DNA of 64,000 nucleotides from Lithobates sylvaticus. Lineage: Eukaryota > Chordata > Amphibia > Anura > Ranidae. The DNA lies in NCBI GenBank assembly GCA_028564925.1, contig CM053029.1, positions 33,789,026 through 33,853,025 of the forward strand, in the 5' to 3' direction. Of this stretch, positions 34,030-47,418 are shown piece by piece (the first letter of the stretch is position 1; each line of letters starts with the position of its first letter). The notes beneath the pieces are model-generated. The model was not told the origin of the DNA and made no database searches. It saw only the letters and a program-made list of their open reading frames with translations. Position numbers and translations under genes: made by a program.

Positions 34030-35523
34030 GAATATAAAAGTAAATCACTCAAATTTCCAGCCTTCTCTAATCCAAATCTCAAATTATTTGTGGATCGCAC
34101 AACTCAAGACATTCGAAAAATGAATATCACCCCAACAAAATCTAACTTAACGCACACTCAAAGAGCAGCCTTGAATCAAATCAAAAAAAGAGAGGACATA
34201 ATAATTAAATCATCGGACAAGGGGGGCAACCTGGTCATTCAAACCACTGAGGGCTATACCACCATGTGTCACAAGATCCTGGAGAACTCCTCTTGGTATC
34301 ATCGGATTTCTCCCTCTAGAATCCACGATTACCAACTGGAGTTCTTCAGGATCATAGATGGAGCGTTTTCAAAAAAAATTATCTCCAAAAACACACGAGA
34401 ATTCTTAAAAGTCCAACACCCCATTACGCCCACTTTTTATGCTTTGCCTAAAAACCCGCAAATCCCTATCTTTACCTCCAGGTAATTTCATCATCATTTC
34501 AGGGGTAGGTTGTCTTACCCAACAAGCAAGCTCTTTAATAGACGATTATCTACGCCCCATGTAGAAAGCTTACCCACATATCTAAAAGATACCATTCATG
34601 TCCTGACTGCCTTGGAAGATTTATTTGTACCCACCAATACCATTCTTGCTTCCATAGATGTTGAGGCCCTATATTCCAGCATCCCCCATGATAAAGGGAT
34701 TACAGTTATTTCAACCTTCTTAAATGAAAGAGATCTTGATACCATCCCTTACAATGCATTCATTTTAGAAATGTTGCATTTTATCTTGACCCTCAATGCT
34801 TTCACCTTCGATGGCTCCCACTACCTCCAGGTACAGGGAGTGGCGATGGGGACCAAGTATGCCCCATCCTATGCAAACCTGTGGGGGGGGGGGGGGGGGT
34901 GGGAGCGTGGGGTCTTTTCCTCAGATGCTTCCTCGATATATATTTGGACAGGGCCCCCGGAACTTTTATCAGAATTTGTGGAGAAGCTTAATCACAATGA
35001 TTACAATCTGTCTTTTACCTATACTTGGCATAGAGAGACTCTCCCGTTTCTGGATTTGAACAAAGACTTAGAAGGAGTTATCACTACCAGTTTACATTGG
35101 AAAGTCACTGCAGGCAACTCCCTGCTACACTCTACCAGTGCCCACCCGACACATCTAATTGGTTCTATTCCCAAGGGCCAATATTTACGGGCCCGACAGA
35201 ATTGCACCAATGAAGATGACTTTAAAATTCAAGCCTCCCAATTGCAGAAGCGTTTTTTGGACCGTGGATACAGCAAGAGATCCCTTAAAAGGTCATTTAA
35301 AAATGGCAGTAATAGTCCACGAGATCTGTTGCTGTTCCAACATGAGAAAGGACCCTTACCACAACCTCAAGGTATCCGTCCCATTACGAAATTCAGTAAT
35401 CAATCTCAAACCATTAAACACATTTTAAATACCCACTGGCACCTCCTGAGTGATGACCCCACTCTAAAACTATTTGTAGAACCCGAGCCACATGTTATCT
35501 ATAAATGCAATCAATCATTATGA
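34030..35523 (+). pseudogene. PLE reverse transcriptase
   Basis: The enzyme copies the element's RNA at the insertion site. Visible blocks are IIIKSSDKGGNLVIQ (N-terminal fingers), TILASIDVEALYSSIPH (motif A), LQVQGVAMGTKYAPSYANL (motif B), LPFLDL, and IPKGQYLRARQNC leading into the linker. The domain is non-functional as it stands. The relationship to the copies at 1097-3289 and 43947-47700 is clear from shared motifs, but the sequences are well diverged. Confidence 0.9.
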
Positions 35524-35547
35524 GACATTTTAGTCTCCAGTCATTTT

Positions 35548-35970
35548 TTGCCGCAGAAATCGAAAGACCCCTGCGGCACGTTGCCGCGGGGCACTTTCCA
35601 ATGCGGCAATTGCGATTTCTGCAAATACATTCTAACTGGGAACAATGTTGTTCTGCCCACAGGGGAACACTTACGTATGCAACATTTCGTAAATTGGGAC
35701 ACAATTAGTATTGTGTATTTGCTAACATGTGGCTGCGGCAATTACTATGTAGGGAAAACCAAGAGAAATTTCTGGAGAAGAATTAAAGAACATACTGTAG
35801 ATATACAGATAGGTGTCACTGAGAAACCAATACCCAGGCATTTTTCTGAACATCATGACTACAGCACCGAATCCCTGCGATTTCAGGTACTGGCCCGGGT
35901 GCACCCCCCAATTCGTAGAGGAAACTTTGATCAAAGAATCCTCCAAGTAGAGGCCAAGTGGATTTTTTAA
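35548..35970 (+). pseudogene. PLE GIY-YIG endonuclease domain with CxxC finger
   Basis: A 140-codon frame carries CGNCDFC (zinc-finger-like) and VYLLTCGCGNYYVGKTKR (GIY-YIG core), followed by FWRRIKEHT, PRHFSEHH and a Glu-containing QVEAKW. These are the expected Tyr, Arg, His and Glu positions of the nuclease family. It is the C-terminal domain of the preceding reverse transcriptase polyprotein, but the two are not in one continuous frame here. Confidence 0.9.
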
Positions 35971-36813
35971 TTAAGGGCGACACAACCACCAGGTATGAAT
36001 GATGCGATTAGCTATGCCCCTTTCTTAGGATAATATAATCTGTCTTATACACAATATGCTTATCCTCATTTATCTCTAAACCCTAGGGTTTATCAATGTG
36101 TGCACAATATTGGATGTATATGTATGACCATGTGAGGAAATGATTTGGAGGGTTTTGTTTTGTTTTAGAACTTTTTGCGTCTATGCACTGTAATGTTCAT
36201 GCTGGTGTTTGTTTCATTTATTATGTTTTATTGTTTGTTTTGTCTTTTAGCACGTCCTCTTGCCTTCCTTTTCGGACTGCTTCTGGAATTTACCTCTGAC
36301 CCATGGGACCTTTGGCCTTGCTGGTGTCTCTTCACTACCTGAGGGGTCTGCAGGTGTTCCGTATACATGGCATATTGGCAGGTTCTTGGTATGTCTTCCA
36401 AGTCCCCCCAGAGGCGTTTCCATAAGATTCTCGAGAGGCGTACGATTCCTCCCCCATCTGTGGAATGCAGCATCGCCGAAGCAAATCCACCTGCGCCGGC
36501 TAGACGCCATGCCGTTTGGGTCCCGCCCCTTTCTCTACATGTATCAGCTCTCTCCCTGCCTATGGTTGCCCCCATGGCAGGTGAGACAGTGGGATTTGTC
36601 CTTCTTCCCATTATCTGGTCTGCAGTACAATCGGGATGTGGATCGGGGGTTATTTGCATGCTAATCTTCCAGCATGCATTCACCCACGGCATTTAGTGTT
36701 TAGATGGATTTGCTCCAATCCCTCCGGATTTGTAATCCGCGCGATCCGAGCAACTCCAGGAATCTTTCCTCCCACTCACACCTTACAGGACTAATCATGG
36801 CAGCTGTGCTTCC

Positions 36814-36823
36814 CTATATAAGA
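36814..36823 (+). promoter_or_regulatory. TATA box in the PLE tail
   Basis: CTATATAAGA is followed by a pyrimidine-rich stretch with TCTCTCATT. A promoter downstream of the coding region fits the terminal-repeat organisation of Penelope-like elements, where the tail carries the same sequence as the leader. Functional status is unknown. Confidence 0.4.
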
Positions 36824-37380
36824 TTCTTTCCCCCCAGTCTCTCATTAGCGGTTCATCCATCCATCTTTGTTCGTGTAGGTGGGGAGAGATTCTCACGTGC
36901 ACCCAGGCCTCACTTGTCTCACTGAGCCGACGTTTTTCCATTACCAGTCCTTTTTGGTAAGCTGATGGGTATGTTGTTGAAATGTATCTATTTATTTGTT
37001 TTTGTTTTTTTTGTTTGTTTTTTTTGTTTTTTCTTTGTTCTTTGTTAACATCATTTGATAATGTTACCTAGACAGTTAATTCCATTCACTTGTGGTTTTT
37101 CCACACTTAGACACACCAGGCACAAAATATGACTGCACACCAAGGGATATATACAGTTAATATGACTGCTGTTTTGTTTTTTGTTACAGTATTTTTAGTT
37201 TATTAATACTTGCTGTAATATATATATATATATATATATGTCATGTATGTATAGACCATTAGTCAACACCTCTATGCCATTTGCATCATTACGTACTTAC
37301 ATTAATCACATGATGTATGATATATTAATTAATGTTTTCTTTGTAGAATTTATATGACGCTTTCATCTGTGCTATTCTGA

Positions 37381-37422
37381 AGGCCCTGACGAAGCGGTTT
37401 CACCCGCAAAACGCGTAGGCCA
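37381..37422 (+). ncRNA. Hammerhead-like motif 2 (PLE tail)
   Basis: GGCC (37382-37385) pairs with GGCC (37418-37421). Between them are CTGACGA, an extra A, the stem GCGG/CCGC with loop TTTCAC, then AAA and ACGCGTA. The usual G at the start of the GAAA box is A here, so it is probably inactive. AATAAAAA follows about 100 bases later. Confidence 0.5.
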
Positions 37423-37639
37423 CTCTTTGTATAAACCTGTTGGGAACCAGCACATCCCTTATTTCAAAATTTGAAACACTAAAGACTGTAATGTATTTTA
37501 AACGTTGTCTTTTAGTTTAATAAAAACCTGTTTACTTTTGTATAAATCATTTTTTTTTGTTTTTTCATACTCCTCCGAGACACAATTAGAGTCCCATTCT
37601 GTTCTATAAAAAAACATTTTTTGAAATATATTTAAACAT

Positions 37640-39589
37640 TTGTTTCCTACATAATTCCCCCATTTGGATTACATCACACTGGTTCCGGAGGATAGAATCT
37701 CTTTTTCGAGAACTTATTTGGCAGAAAAAACAATCTCGCATAAAATTAACCTCCCTAATGTTAGCTAAAGATGCAGGAGGGCTTGCTATTCCACATATAA
37801 AAAGTTATTTTTTAGCCTCGCAATTACAGCAATTTTTTTGTTGGACGGAAATATCAGAGTCTGACCCTATACAGGGTCTGTTGCCATTATGTAGGGATTA
37901 TTCACTTGTCGCTTTATTGGAGACAGGGAACTTGCGAATGGTAAAATGGTTCATGATGGGCAAATTATTTAATAGTGTGGCAAGAAATGAAAAACATCCA
38001 CAATATGAAGGGGTATACATGCCTTACCCCAATATGGGCAAATGCAAACTATGAGGAAAACTGGAAGTATTTGATCTATGGCAAAAACACGGGTTAAGGT
38101 ACCTGATGCAACTATTTCAGGACACTTTAAAATCCTTTACTCCAAAAAATGGAAGAATATAAAATCCTGAAGAATAGGTTTTTTTCACCTTCAGCTCAGA
38201 CATACTGTCATGGTTATACAGTGATGTGTGTCTGTCAGCTTACCTTCTCCATGTGTTTCTTAAGAGGCCAGCCACTTCCACCTGGTGGTTTTTTATAACC
38301 TCTCCTCTAAGCATGGCTCTACCCCAGGCCCTATAAGGGAACTCAATATTAACTGAGCACTGCAAGCCAGCGGTGCTAATCAACCATTGTGCATTCATTG
38401 TGTGTTTGGCTACCCGTTTCCTGCTTGCCGTGTGCTCTTCGCTTGTCTCTGTTACTGACCTTGGCGTGTTCTCGACTATTCCTGTCTGCTCGTGTCCCCA
38501 ACCTTTTGGTGTGTCCTAGACTATACCTGTTTGCCTGTGACCCTGAACCTTTTGGCATGTACTCTGTTGTTCCTGTTTGCTAGTTGCCCTGACCTCTGCT
38601 TTATTCCTTTACTGTCCTTATTGTTCCAGCCTACAGCTTCATTCTCCTGTAGTCTACCATGAGCGTGAGCTGTGAGACCCTGGGGGCCGCGACCTGGAGC
38701 CAGACTGCAGCATAGTCCATCCTCACAACTAGAGGCTCCGGTGAACACCTGCTGGCTCTTAGACTCTGCGCCCTGGGGAATCTATGCTCTAGCTCCCACT
38801 GGGATCTGTGTTAGTGATCCAGTAGACCTGCTTCCTGAACCTCCCTGGGTACTATCCGCAGTAGTCAGTCCTAGGGTCCACTACCTTCCAACTCCTATGG
38901 AGTGCATCTGTCACCTGGTCTCAGGGGACCTGACACATACTATAAAAGCACAGACCCGCTCCTGTGAAATAAATTAATCAATAATAATTTCTTTATTAGA
39001 TTTGAATATACATAAAAAAAGGACTTGTATCACAACTATATGGGGTATTGTATAATAGATCTCAAGATTTAGAAGTTATACCATCAGGGGCTCAATGGGC
39101 ACCTGACTTGGGTCCAATATCAGATGATCAATGGTCAATGGCCTTATCTACAGTTCCAGACGTATTATTATCTACCACGCAAAAGTTAACACAATTATTT
39201 ATTTTACACAGGGTGTATCACACACCTGAGAAATTATTCAAATTTAAACAAAGGGACTCCCCTCTCTGTCCTTGATGTAAGGGCGGACCTGCAAATCTCA
39301 TTCATATGTTATGGAAATGTCCCAAACTTCACCAGTAGTGGGGGCAATTGAGACTATTAACAGCTTGTTAGAAATAAAATTGCCACTAGATCCGGGTTTA
39401 TGCCTGCTAAACATGATGGAACAATTTTGGATCCCGGATGGTGATTATATTACAATATTAAGAAGCCCGTTTCATGCATGTAAGTTAATAGCTCAAAAAT
39501 GGGTCTCAATATACCCCCCAAAAGTGGAGGAGTGGAGAACACAAATTAGGGAAAGTTTGTTAAAAGATAAATATGTGTTTTTGCATTGA
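37640..39589 (+). pseudogene. L1 ORF2, C-terminal part
   Basis: After the Penelope-like element the L1 frame resumes with HWFRRIESLF-like sequence and MLAKDAGGLAIPHIKSYF (GGLxxP block). A solo LTR at 38206-38935 then interrupts it. It continues with FKFKQRDSPLCP and HMLWKCPKL, the Cys-His block near the C-terminus, and ends at a stop after KDKYVFLH. The original termination codon is probably the one at 39587-39589. Confidence 0.85.
38206..38935. mobile_element. Solo LTR fossil, 730 bp
   Basis: The ends are TGTCATGG and CCTGACA, and the 5-bp duplications CATAC (38201-38205 and 38936-38940) are perfect. This is the signature of an LTR retroelement reduced to one LTR by recombination. It contains a CTATAAGGG box near 38330. 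No internal genes remain. It sits inside L1 ORF2. Confidence 0.8.
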
Positions 39590-39712
39590 GTCTGTTTAGG
39601 GAAGTTCAAGATTATATGGAGAAGGTGGCTGGTCAATTTTGGTCCGGATATGGAATGAGGATTATAGCTAGCGAGGGGCTATTCACTTGTTTCTGTATCT
39701 GGATTGTATGTA

Positions 39713-41337
<1,625 letters not shown>

Positions 41338-41454
41338 TATGCAATGTATTGTTTGAGTATGTAAAAAAAGTCACTGGATTTAAAAAAAAATCATTCAGCT
41401 GTATCTGTCATTAAAATGTCACTCATCTGTCTTCATCTCATCATTTTATTGCAG

Positions 41455-41717
41455 AATACATCAGAGACACTCAAGCTGTCACACCAAGACCGACCGTTAT
41501 GCAGAATATAACGACTCCGCAGTGTGATAATTGTCCAAAAAAGAATAAACACCACACCACACATCGTACCACTGTGCTACCCACCGATCTTACCACACAA
41601 GGACCTTCTCCTCCACCCAAACCCGTAGAATACATTGTGGTTGAAATAACAGAAGGAGTCTGTCTAAGAATAAAGGCAATCTTCATAATAATGCTGAACA
41701 CCACCAACATCAGAAAT
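41455..41717 (+). CDS. LAMP/CD68-family exon: Thr/Pro hinge and start of luminal domain
   Basis: This is a host exon. A pyrimidine-rich tract and TTTATTGCAG precede it, and GTAAGT follows at 41718. The 263 bp start with two bases completing a codon and end in phase 0. The peptide has an N-glycosylation site (QNITT), a CDNC pair, a Thr/Pro-rich hinge (THRTTVLPTDLTTQGPSPPP), then EYIVVEITEGVCLRIKAIF and LNTT. LAMP proteins are heavily glycosylated lysosomal membrane proteins whose luminal domain opens with Y-x-V...C-L-x-A-x-x-x-x-x-L. With the exon at 60339-60449, the cysteine after EGV is 32 residues from the next. The member (LAMP3, CD68, LAMP1/2) is not decided. Confidence 0.6.
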
Positions 41718-42210
41718 GTAAGTTAGTTCCCATAGATTAGCAATTTAATGGAAGCCTTGAACATGATCTAGAACTTGTGGAGGCTGAAGAGCCGATGACA
41801 ATGAGGAACATCCATGACTATTGTATAACAGATGTATCCTGCTTACTCTCTACTGCCAGACCAACCCACCAGCTGCTACTTCACCCATACCTTTTACCCA
41901 AAATCTGAGACCACACCAAGCTGCAGTAAATATTGGCCGTAGCAACCATTTTCTTTATTAACACTCAAATAAAGTTAACATTAACTGTATAACATCTGTT
42001 AGAACCCATCAGTTAAATACTCACGTTGGTCTTTGCAGGAAAAAAAAACCCCAATCTTGCCACTCGATCCACTCTGGCACTGCGGTACCTTAAACTGAAC
42101 TAGGCCTCCAGCTGACATACTAGCTCGGAGACAACAAACCACTGACTGCAGTGCACCCATTAACCAAATTCCAGTTAAACCACTGTTGGCTGGAATACCA
42201 CCAATGAGAC

Positions 42211-42935
42211 TCATACCACTGATGGATCCTGAACTCTTCCATATGCAGGGTTTCTTCCTTTACCCGCAAAGACTAACACCCCGCCACAGCACACACCAGG
42301 TGAAAACCTTACCCTTGTATGCCCTGCCACACCCTCAATGCTCTCTGGATCCCATCCCGTTAATATCAAAGCCCACATGTCAATCCCCACATCATTAAGG
42401 TGCACTCCATCCCTTCGCAGATAACGCCAGGTATCCACTTCCAGCTCCAAGTGTCTAATTGCCAACCCCCCATTCCTAACCACAAATCTACTAACCTCCC
42501 TGTTCACCTTCTTCCTGGCCTATAAATCTTCTCCACTGACCTAGCCAACCGCCAAGTGGTCCGCACTACAATGTCAGACCACATTATTAGCATTTTTGGA
42601 AAGGCCACGCGGAGTCGCCAGAAGTCGAACTTGACATCTCGCACCAAGTCCAACATTGACCTGATCCCCAAGTCGTTGCCGCCCAAGTGCAACACTAAAA
42701 CATCAGGCGGCCTATCCAAACGCGCAAATCTGTGCACTTATGGAACTGTCCTACCCCAAAGCATCCCGGGCACCCCCAACCACCTAATATAGGCTTCCTG
42801 TCTGGAAATTTCCAATTGTCTCCCATCGTGCCGAACATCTCCCCTCCTTGCCCCCCAACATACATATGAATGGCCTACTATCCAGACTAGGCCCTGGGTT
42901 CTTCCTGAAATAGAAGAAAAAGAAACAACTCCCAT
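42211..42935 (-). pseudogene. SGNH-type hydrolase domain of the DIRS/Ngaro fossil
   Basis: Blocks VWIVGHSYVCW (the GxS-containing block I), LHLGGNDLGIR (GxND block) and DGVHLNDVGIDMW (DxxH block) are those of the SGNH esterase family. Some Ngaro/DIRS-like elements of vertebrates are known to carry such a domain after the recombinase. Its substrate in these elements is not established. It is a fossil and not intact. Confidence 0.75.
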
Positions 42936-43002
42936 AACAGTAAATATTCACCTAAAACATGATATATCCATGCACCACACATCCCATCTAACCCTTACCC
43001 TG

Positions 43003-43616
43003 TTAAACAGGCAACAAGCGGGAACGAACATACGATTTGAACCATCGCGATTCCCATCTCCCAATTCGTTTTACTGTGGCCTCATCCAACCCCCAACTAA
43101 CTGCTTCCGTAGCCGCCTCAATGTGGAACGAATGAGAAGAATATATCTGATCCCCAAACCCAATGCCTCCAAACATTTTTGAAAAACTGCAATGAATTGA
43201 AACCGTGAATGACCATCCCGGTGCACCAGGAAGGACCCCGCCACTTCCGGACGTGTTGCGAGGAACCCCCTTACCAATTCTACTGGGCACAAGGGCGAAC
43301 CGGGCAGTGGGAAAACCTGCACCGTTTTCGAATGCCTCGCTGGTCTGTTTTAGATCTGCGCACCAATATGGACAACCTATCCACGTCACAGCTAACCTCT
43401 GCCACACCTATGCCCCCCTTCGACTAACAAACTAGGACTAACTAGCTCGCTAATCCGAAAGGCCCCAAAGAATGCCAGTGTGAACGCTGCTTTAAACAAC
43501 ACAGCATCATACTGTAATGAACACGTAATACCTAACTGGGCCACTATCCTTCCCAAAAGCTCAAATGAAACAGGGCGCCTGGAGTCCTTGCACGGCTTAG
43601 AACGACGATAACCCTT
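43003..43616 (-). pseudogene. Tyrosine recombinase, C-terminal part (fossil)
   Basis: RRPVSFELLGRIV, FFGAFRISELV (Arg-containing motif) and HSFHIEAATEAVSWGL...IGRW (the H-x-x-R-like and downstream blocks) identify a DIRS/Ngaro tyrosine recombinase, which integrates the element without the usual retroviral integrase. It is broken. Its N-terminal part lies across the insertion at 53193-53529. Confidence 0.8.
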
Positions 43617-44047
43617 TGTAACAGATCCTATCCCACACTTCGCTGAGTGCTTCCATCAGTAATACCACTTCCTCCAGTCTGACCATCAGAGAGATATATT
43701 ATTATAGCTGCATTGAATACAAGTCTAGCCGAAAATAGCTTGTAGAATCTTGAATGCTTTATTGGACAGAATACAGCTGTTTTTTTACACTTTTAACACA
43801 GGGGGTTAGATAATGAGGTAGGGCTGGCTCATGGATACTCCCCCCTCACCTCTAGCAACCACTTAAAAGACAATTATATAATTAACATGTTAATTAGAGA
43901 TGGCCTTGCGGTTCGCCTGGCAGTCGGTTCGCAACAAACTTTGCTCGTTCTACACGATATGAAGTCTTTTATCTCATGTTCTCTCATGGTTACTGTTGAC
44001 TTAAAATTAAATTTCTTCTTTTTGCTTTCGTTTGTATGTCTGCATGT

Positions 44048-45367
44048 TTAACATGTTTTACATGGGTAGAAGCCCTTACCTTCAAAGAACGAGAACTTCT
44101 TTTGGGGCGGGGGGTCAAGTACATTTTTCGCAATTAAGTCCCTCAAGGTGGGTGCTCTCCGGTAGGTAAATCTTGGGTTTTCTGGCAATACCGCCCCCAA
44201 ATGGCGATCAGCTTTTACAATATTCCAGTGTTTCTTGAAAATTCTCTCTATTTGTTTGTGCTGGATAGTGTAGTCCATGACAAAGGGCACACCAATTGTG
44301 TACTCTTTATCTTTTGGTTTATCTTCAATCAACTTTTTTCTGTCCAGAGCCATTACATCTTCAATTTTCTCTTGAATAAAATCATATTTATATCCCTTTT
44401 GGATGAATCTTCCTCTAATAAATTCTGCCTGTTTTGTAAACATTTCATTTTTTGTACAATTCCTTTTTAGCCTAATTAATTGGCCTTTGGGTATGTTGTT
44501 CAACCAAGGTGCAAAGTGACAACTGTCCAGAGGTAAGTAGCTATTTCTATCGACTTGTTTAAAGTGCGTTTGTGTTATTCATTTTCCATCATCTTTGGAA
44601 ATTTCCATATCCAGAAAGTGAATTTTCTCATCGTTTATTTCCCAGGTTAGTTTGATATTCTTGTTGTTAGATTTTGGTTTCAGTCTGAATACTATCAGGC
44701 TTTCTCTATCACCTTCCCAGATAACAATAATATCATCAATAAATCTTTTGAACAAGAGGAGTTGCTGTGGTTTCTTCTTATACAATGCATCCTCCTCCCA
44801 TTCTGCCATATACAGATTTGCTACACTCCGTGCATATTTATCACCCATAGCTATACCGCAAATCTGTTTGTAATAGTTACTATCACACCAGAAATAATCA
44901 TGATCCAAACTATACTTCAGGCAATTCACAAGGAATTTTCTCTGGGTGATTTTTAGAGGACTTCTTCCTCTCTAATTGTGGTCCCTACGGGTTCTGCATC
45001 CTTCATTAGGCCATCTCAGATGTTCATATCTGTTGTATGTTGGAATATTGTAATGATTCTCATATGGTCCTTGTTCTCGTCTTTCATCACAGTAGTACGG
45101 CCTAGTGTCTCTCATTCTCATACCTATGATGATCTTCTTGATTTGTATAGTTTCTCCAAGGTGGTGTGGGTGGCTCTCTTCTACCGAATGGTTGTTGAAA
45201 GAGTTTTGATGGATTATGTTGGTTATTGTGCCAGTTATTCTTCCAAAGGGGTTTTTTCCAGTTATTGTTCCCATTCCATCCTGGTCTCTGATTCGGGATA
45301 TTATAGTTGGTACGACTCCCCTCCACTTTGTTTTGGTAGTTCTTCACTTTATCAGCCCCAGTCTTAA
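44048..45367 (-). pseudogene. PLE reverse transcriptase and linker (inverted segment)
   Basis: The minus strand encodes an Asn/Arg-rich N-terminal region (45347 to about 44972), then CGIAMGDKYARSVANLYMA (motif B), FKRFIDDIIVIWEGD (motif C, Asp pair present) and HFLDMEI. The linker follows with NNIPKGQLIRLKRNC, VLPENPRFTYRRAPTLRDL and CKTC. The finger and motif A region expected between the N-terminus and motif B is absent, so the protein is internally deleted. Confidence 0.85.
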
Positions 45368-45500
45368 TTTTTTACTCTTTCTCAGGGGAACTGCTGTTAG
45401 ATTCAGTTGTAGTTTTTCCTAGTTTGCTCTGCCATTTATAGACCAAATCATCCTCATAGTCTTTACATGCAGACATACAAAAGAAAGCAAAAAGAAGAAA

Positions 45501-45815
45501 TTGAATTTTAAGTCAACAGTAACCATGAGAGAATATGAGATAAAAGACTTCATATTGTGTAGAACAGAAGGTCTAGTGTACCTTCTGGAATGTCCGTGTC
45601 AGATTCAATATGTTGGGAGGACTAAAAGGGAACTATGGATGAGACTAAGGGAACATACCCAGAATATAAAAAATGGATTCCCTAAGCATAGCTTATCCAG
45701 ACATTTTGATCAGGTCCACAATAGGGATCCCTCCTCCTTGAAGGTATGGGGAATTGAAAAATATAAACCTCATTGGAGGGGGGATAACAAAATCAGTAAA
45801 ATTGAGCCAGTGTGA
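45501..45815 (+). pseudogene. PLE GIY-YIG endonuclease domain
   Basis: GLVYLLECPCQIQYVGRTKR is the GIY-YIG core, with ELWMRLREHTQNIKNG, SLSRHFDQVHNRDPSSL and WGIEKYKPHWRGD following. It is close to the version at 1097-1405 (HFKIKRNSDPSGLKFWGIEK). Sequence similarity continues past the end of the frame, so the domain is truncated. The intact nuclease would nick target DNA. Confidence 0.85.
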
Positions 45816-46524
45816 ATCTCGATGGATTCATGAACTTCGTACTTTTTTTCCACTAGGCCATAATGTTGAATTTTACCTGAATTGTTTTATTTCTAATTAT
45901 TAATTCACTCCTTACTGATATCCCTTCCCTGAATCTTCTTTTGATCCTGCCCATAAGGACTTCCCTCTCATCTTTGGAGTAGTGTTGATGCGTTAGTTTT
46001 GGTCACATTTTTTTATCCTTCATATGAGTCCAGATGATGACAATTTTAAGATTATTTTAATTATTTATGATTAATATTTACATGGATTATTCGGAATAAT
46101 TAGTTTTTTGGCTTTTTTTTTATGTACCTTAACGTACTATTTCACAATTAATTTTGAAGAGTTTTTATCGAATCGTCTGTGATCATTAATAGCCCTTTTG
46201 ATTATATTTTTTTGTCATTTGACCAATGGATGACTAATGTTTCAAGTTTTTTCTCTATGGACGTTACAATTAGTCCATGCCCTCTGATTTTATAATTAGT
46301 CTTTGACTAGTCACCTTCTCCATTCCTTTCTTGATTATCATACATAATACTTATTATCACTTATTAAGATGACTTTCTCCCAATTATTGAGTATTACCTA
46401 GAGGAATCAGCATGGCTGTATTGGTAGCTACCACTTATCATTTGGACCTGTGGACCATTGTCTAGTATTAATTCATTTATGTAATTGATTTATTACTCAA
46501 TTGCACTGTTGATGGCACTTTACT
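45816..46524 (+). other. AT-rich PLE tail
   Basis: The sequence is non-coding and T-rich, continuing from the endonuclease toward the tandem-repeated tail. No other feature was recognised. Confidence 0.4.
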
Positions 46525-47245
46525 CGTCTGGCTACTTGCCTAGTTTTTAGCTGTTATTAGATCATTTATTATTTTTTTCCCTCTCGTATGCAGTAGATGG
46601 TATCATAAGCATTAAGTAGTGCTAATTTAATTTGGCCATATACGTTTGATTATTGGATGAGGTTATCTCTACTTTGGCCAGTAGATGGTGCTAATTTAAT
46701 AATTATGTATTGTTCGGCTATCCCTTACTCTTTGGAATTTTTATTTGTACATTTACATTTTTTGCCTTTTATTTATTATATATTTATTAGGCTATTAAGT
46801 TATTTATTTGGCTATTGGCCTAGTTTCTAGCTGTTATTGGATCATTATCAGCTCTTTCCCCTCATATGCATTAGATCAGTGGTCATCAACCCTGTTCTCA
46901 GGGCCCACTAACAGGCCAGGTTTGCAAGATAACCAAAATACATCACGGGTGATATAATTTGCTGCTCAGTGATTGCAGTATTTTTTGTCTGCATCTACCC
47001 AAGGTAATACACAAAACCTGGACTGTTAGTGGGCCCCGAGGACAGGGTTGATGACCACTGCATTAGATGGTATCAGGAGCATTAAGCGGTGCTGCATTAA
47101 TTGGCCATCAGTTACCAGCTGGACTATTGGATGGTGCTATTTTAACGTTGGTCAGTAGATGGTGCTATTTTATTAACTATGTATTGTTCGGATATTTTTA
47201 AATATTTATTCTTTGGAATTATATATTTTTTACTTAGCCTTATAT
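46525..47245 (+). repeat. Direct repeat of ~280 bp in the PLE tail
   Basis: GCCTAGTTTYTAGCTGTTATT begins both copies (46549 and 46824). AGATGGTATCA, GCATTAAGYRGTGCT, CAGTAGATGGTGCTA and ATGTATTGTTCGG recur in order. The second copy is enlarged by a 184-bp miniature hAT. Tandem tails are characteristic of Penelope-like elements. Confidence 0.75.
46877..47060. mobile_element. Miniature hAT element, 184 bp
   Basis: The ends CAGTGGTCATCAACCCTG and CAGGGTTGATGACCACTG are perfect inverted repeats. They are flanked by CATTAGAT at 46869-46876 and 47061-47068, a perfect 8-bp duplication. CAGTGGT termini are typical of Charlie-type hAT elements. Confidence 0.9.
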
Positions 47246-47375
47246 TTATTATGGTGGATTATGATGGATTATGCTGGGAGCAATATTTATCTGTTTTGAA
47301 GCTTATTAAATTAATTTTGGAGGTTGCCTTGACAACCGCCCTGCTATTTAGTCACCGCCATTCATCCGACTCTAT

Positions 47376-47418
47376 ACCTTTGACAAAGTCACGTGAACAG
47401 TGACAATACGCGTCAGGT
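47376..47418 (+). ncRNA. Hammerhead-like motif 3 (PLE tail), decayed
   Basis: ACCT (47376-47379) pairs with AGGT (47415-47418). Within are TTGACAA, an extra A, the stem GTCAC/GTGAC with loop GTGAACA, then AATACGCGTC. The core boxes have several changes, so it is almost certainly inactive, but the architecture is preserved. Confidence 0.45.

Larger units (their letters stand above)
34005..37600 (+). mobile_element. Penelope-like element 2 (Neptune/Poseidon type), broken
   Basis: The order is reverse transcriptase (34030-35523), GIY-YIG endonuclease (35548-35970), then about 1.6 kb of non-coding tail with a TATA box, a hammerhead-like motif (37381-37422) and AATAAAAA near 37520. It interrupts L1 ORF2, which resumes near 37640. 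It is 5'-truncated and broken at several points, but the domain frames are long, so it is younger than remnant 1. A poly-G run at 34879-34899 lies inside the reverse transcriptase. Confidence 0.9.

Noticed and set aside
34796-35059. Gly-rich open frame in the Penelope-like reverse transcriptase
   Set aside because: Created by the poly-G run and out of frame with the conserved domain.
36228-36696. Overlapping open frames of 109-154 codons on both strands
   Set aside because: They lie in the non-coding tail of the Penelope-like element, in a GC-richer patch with no recognisable motif.
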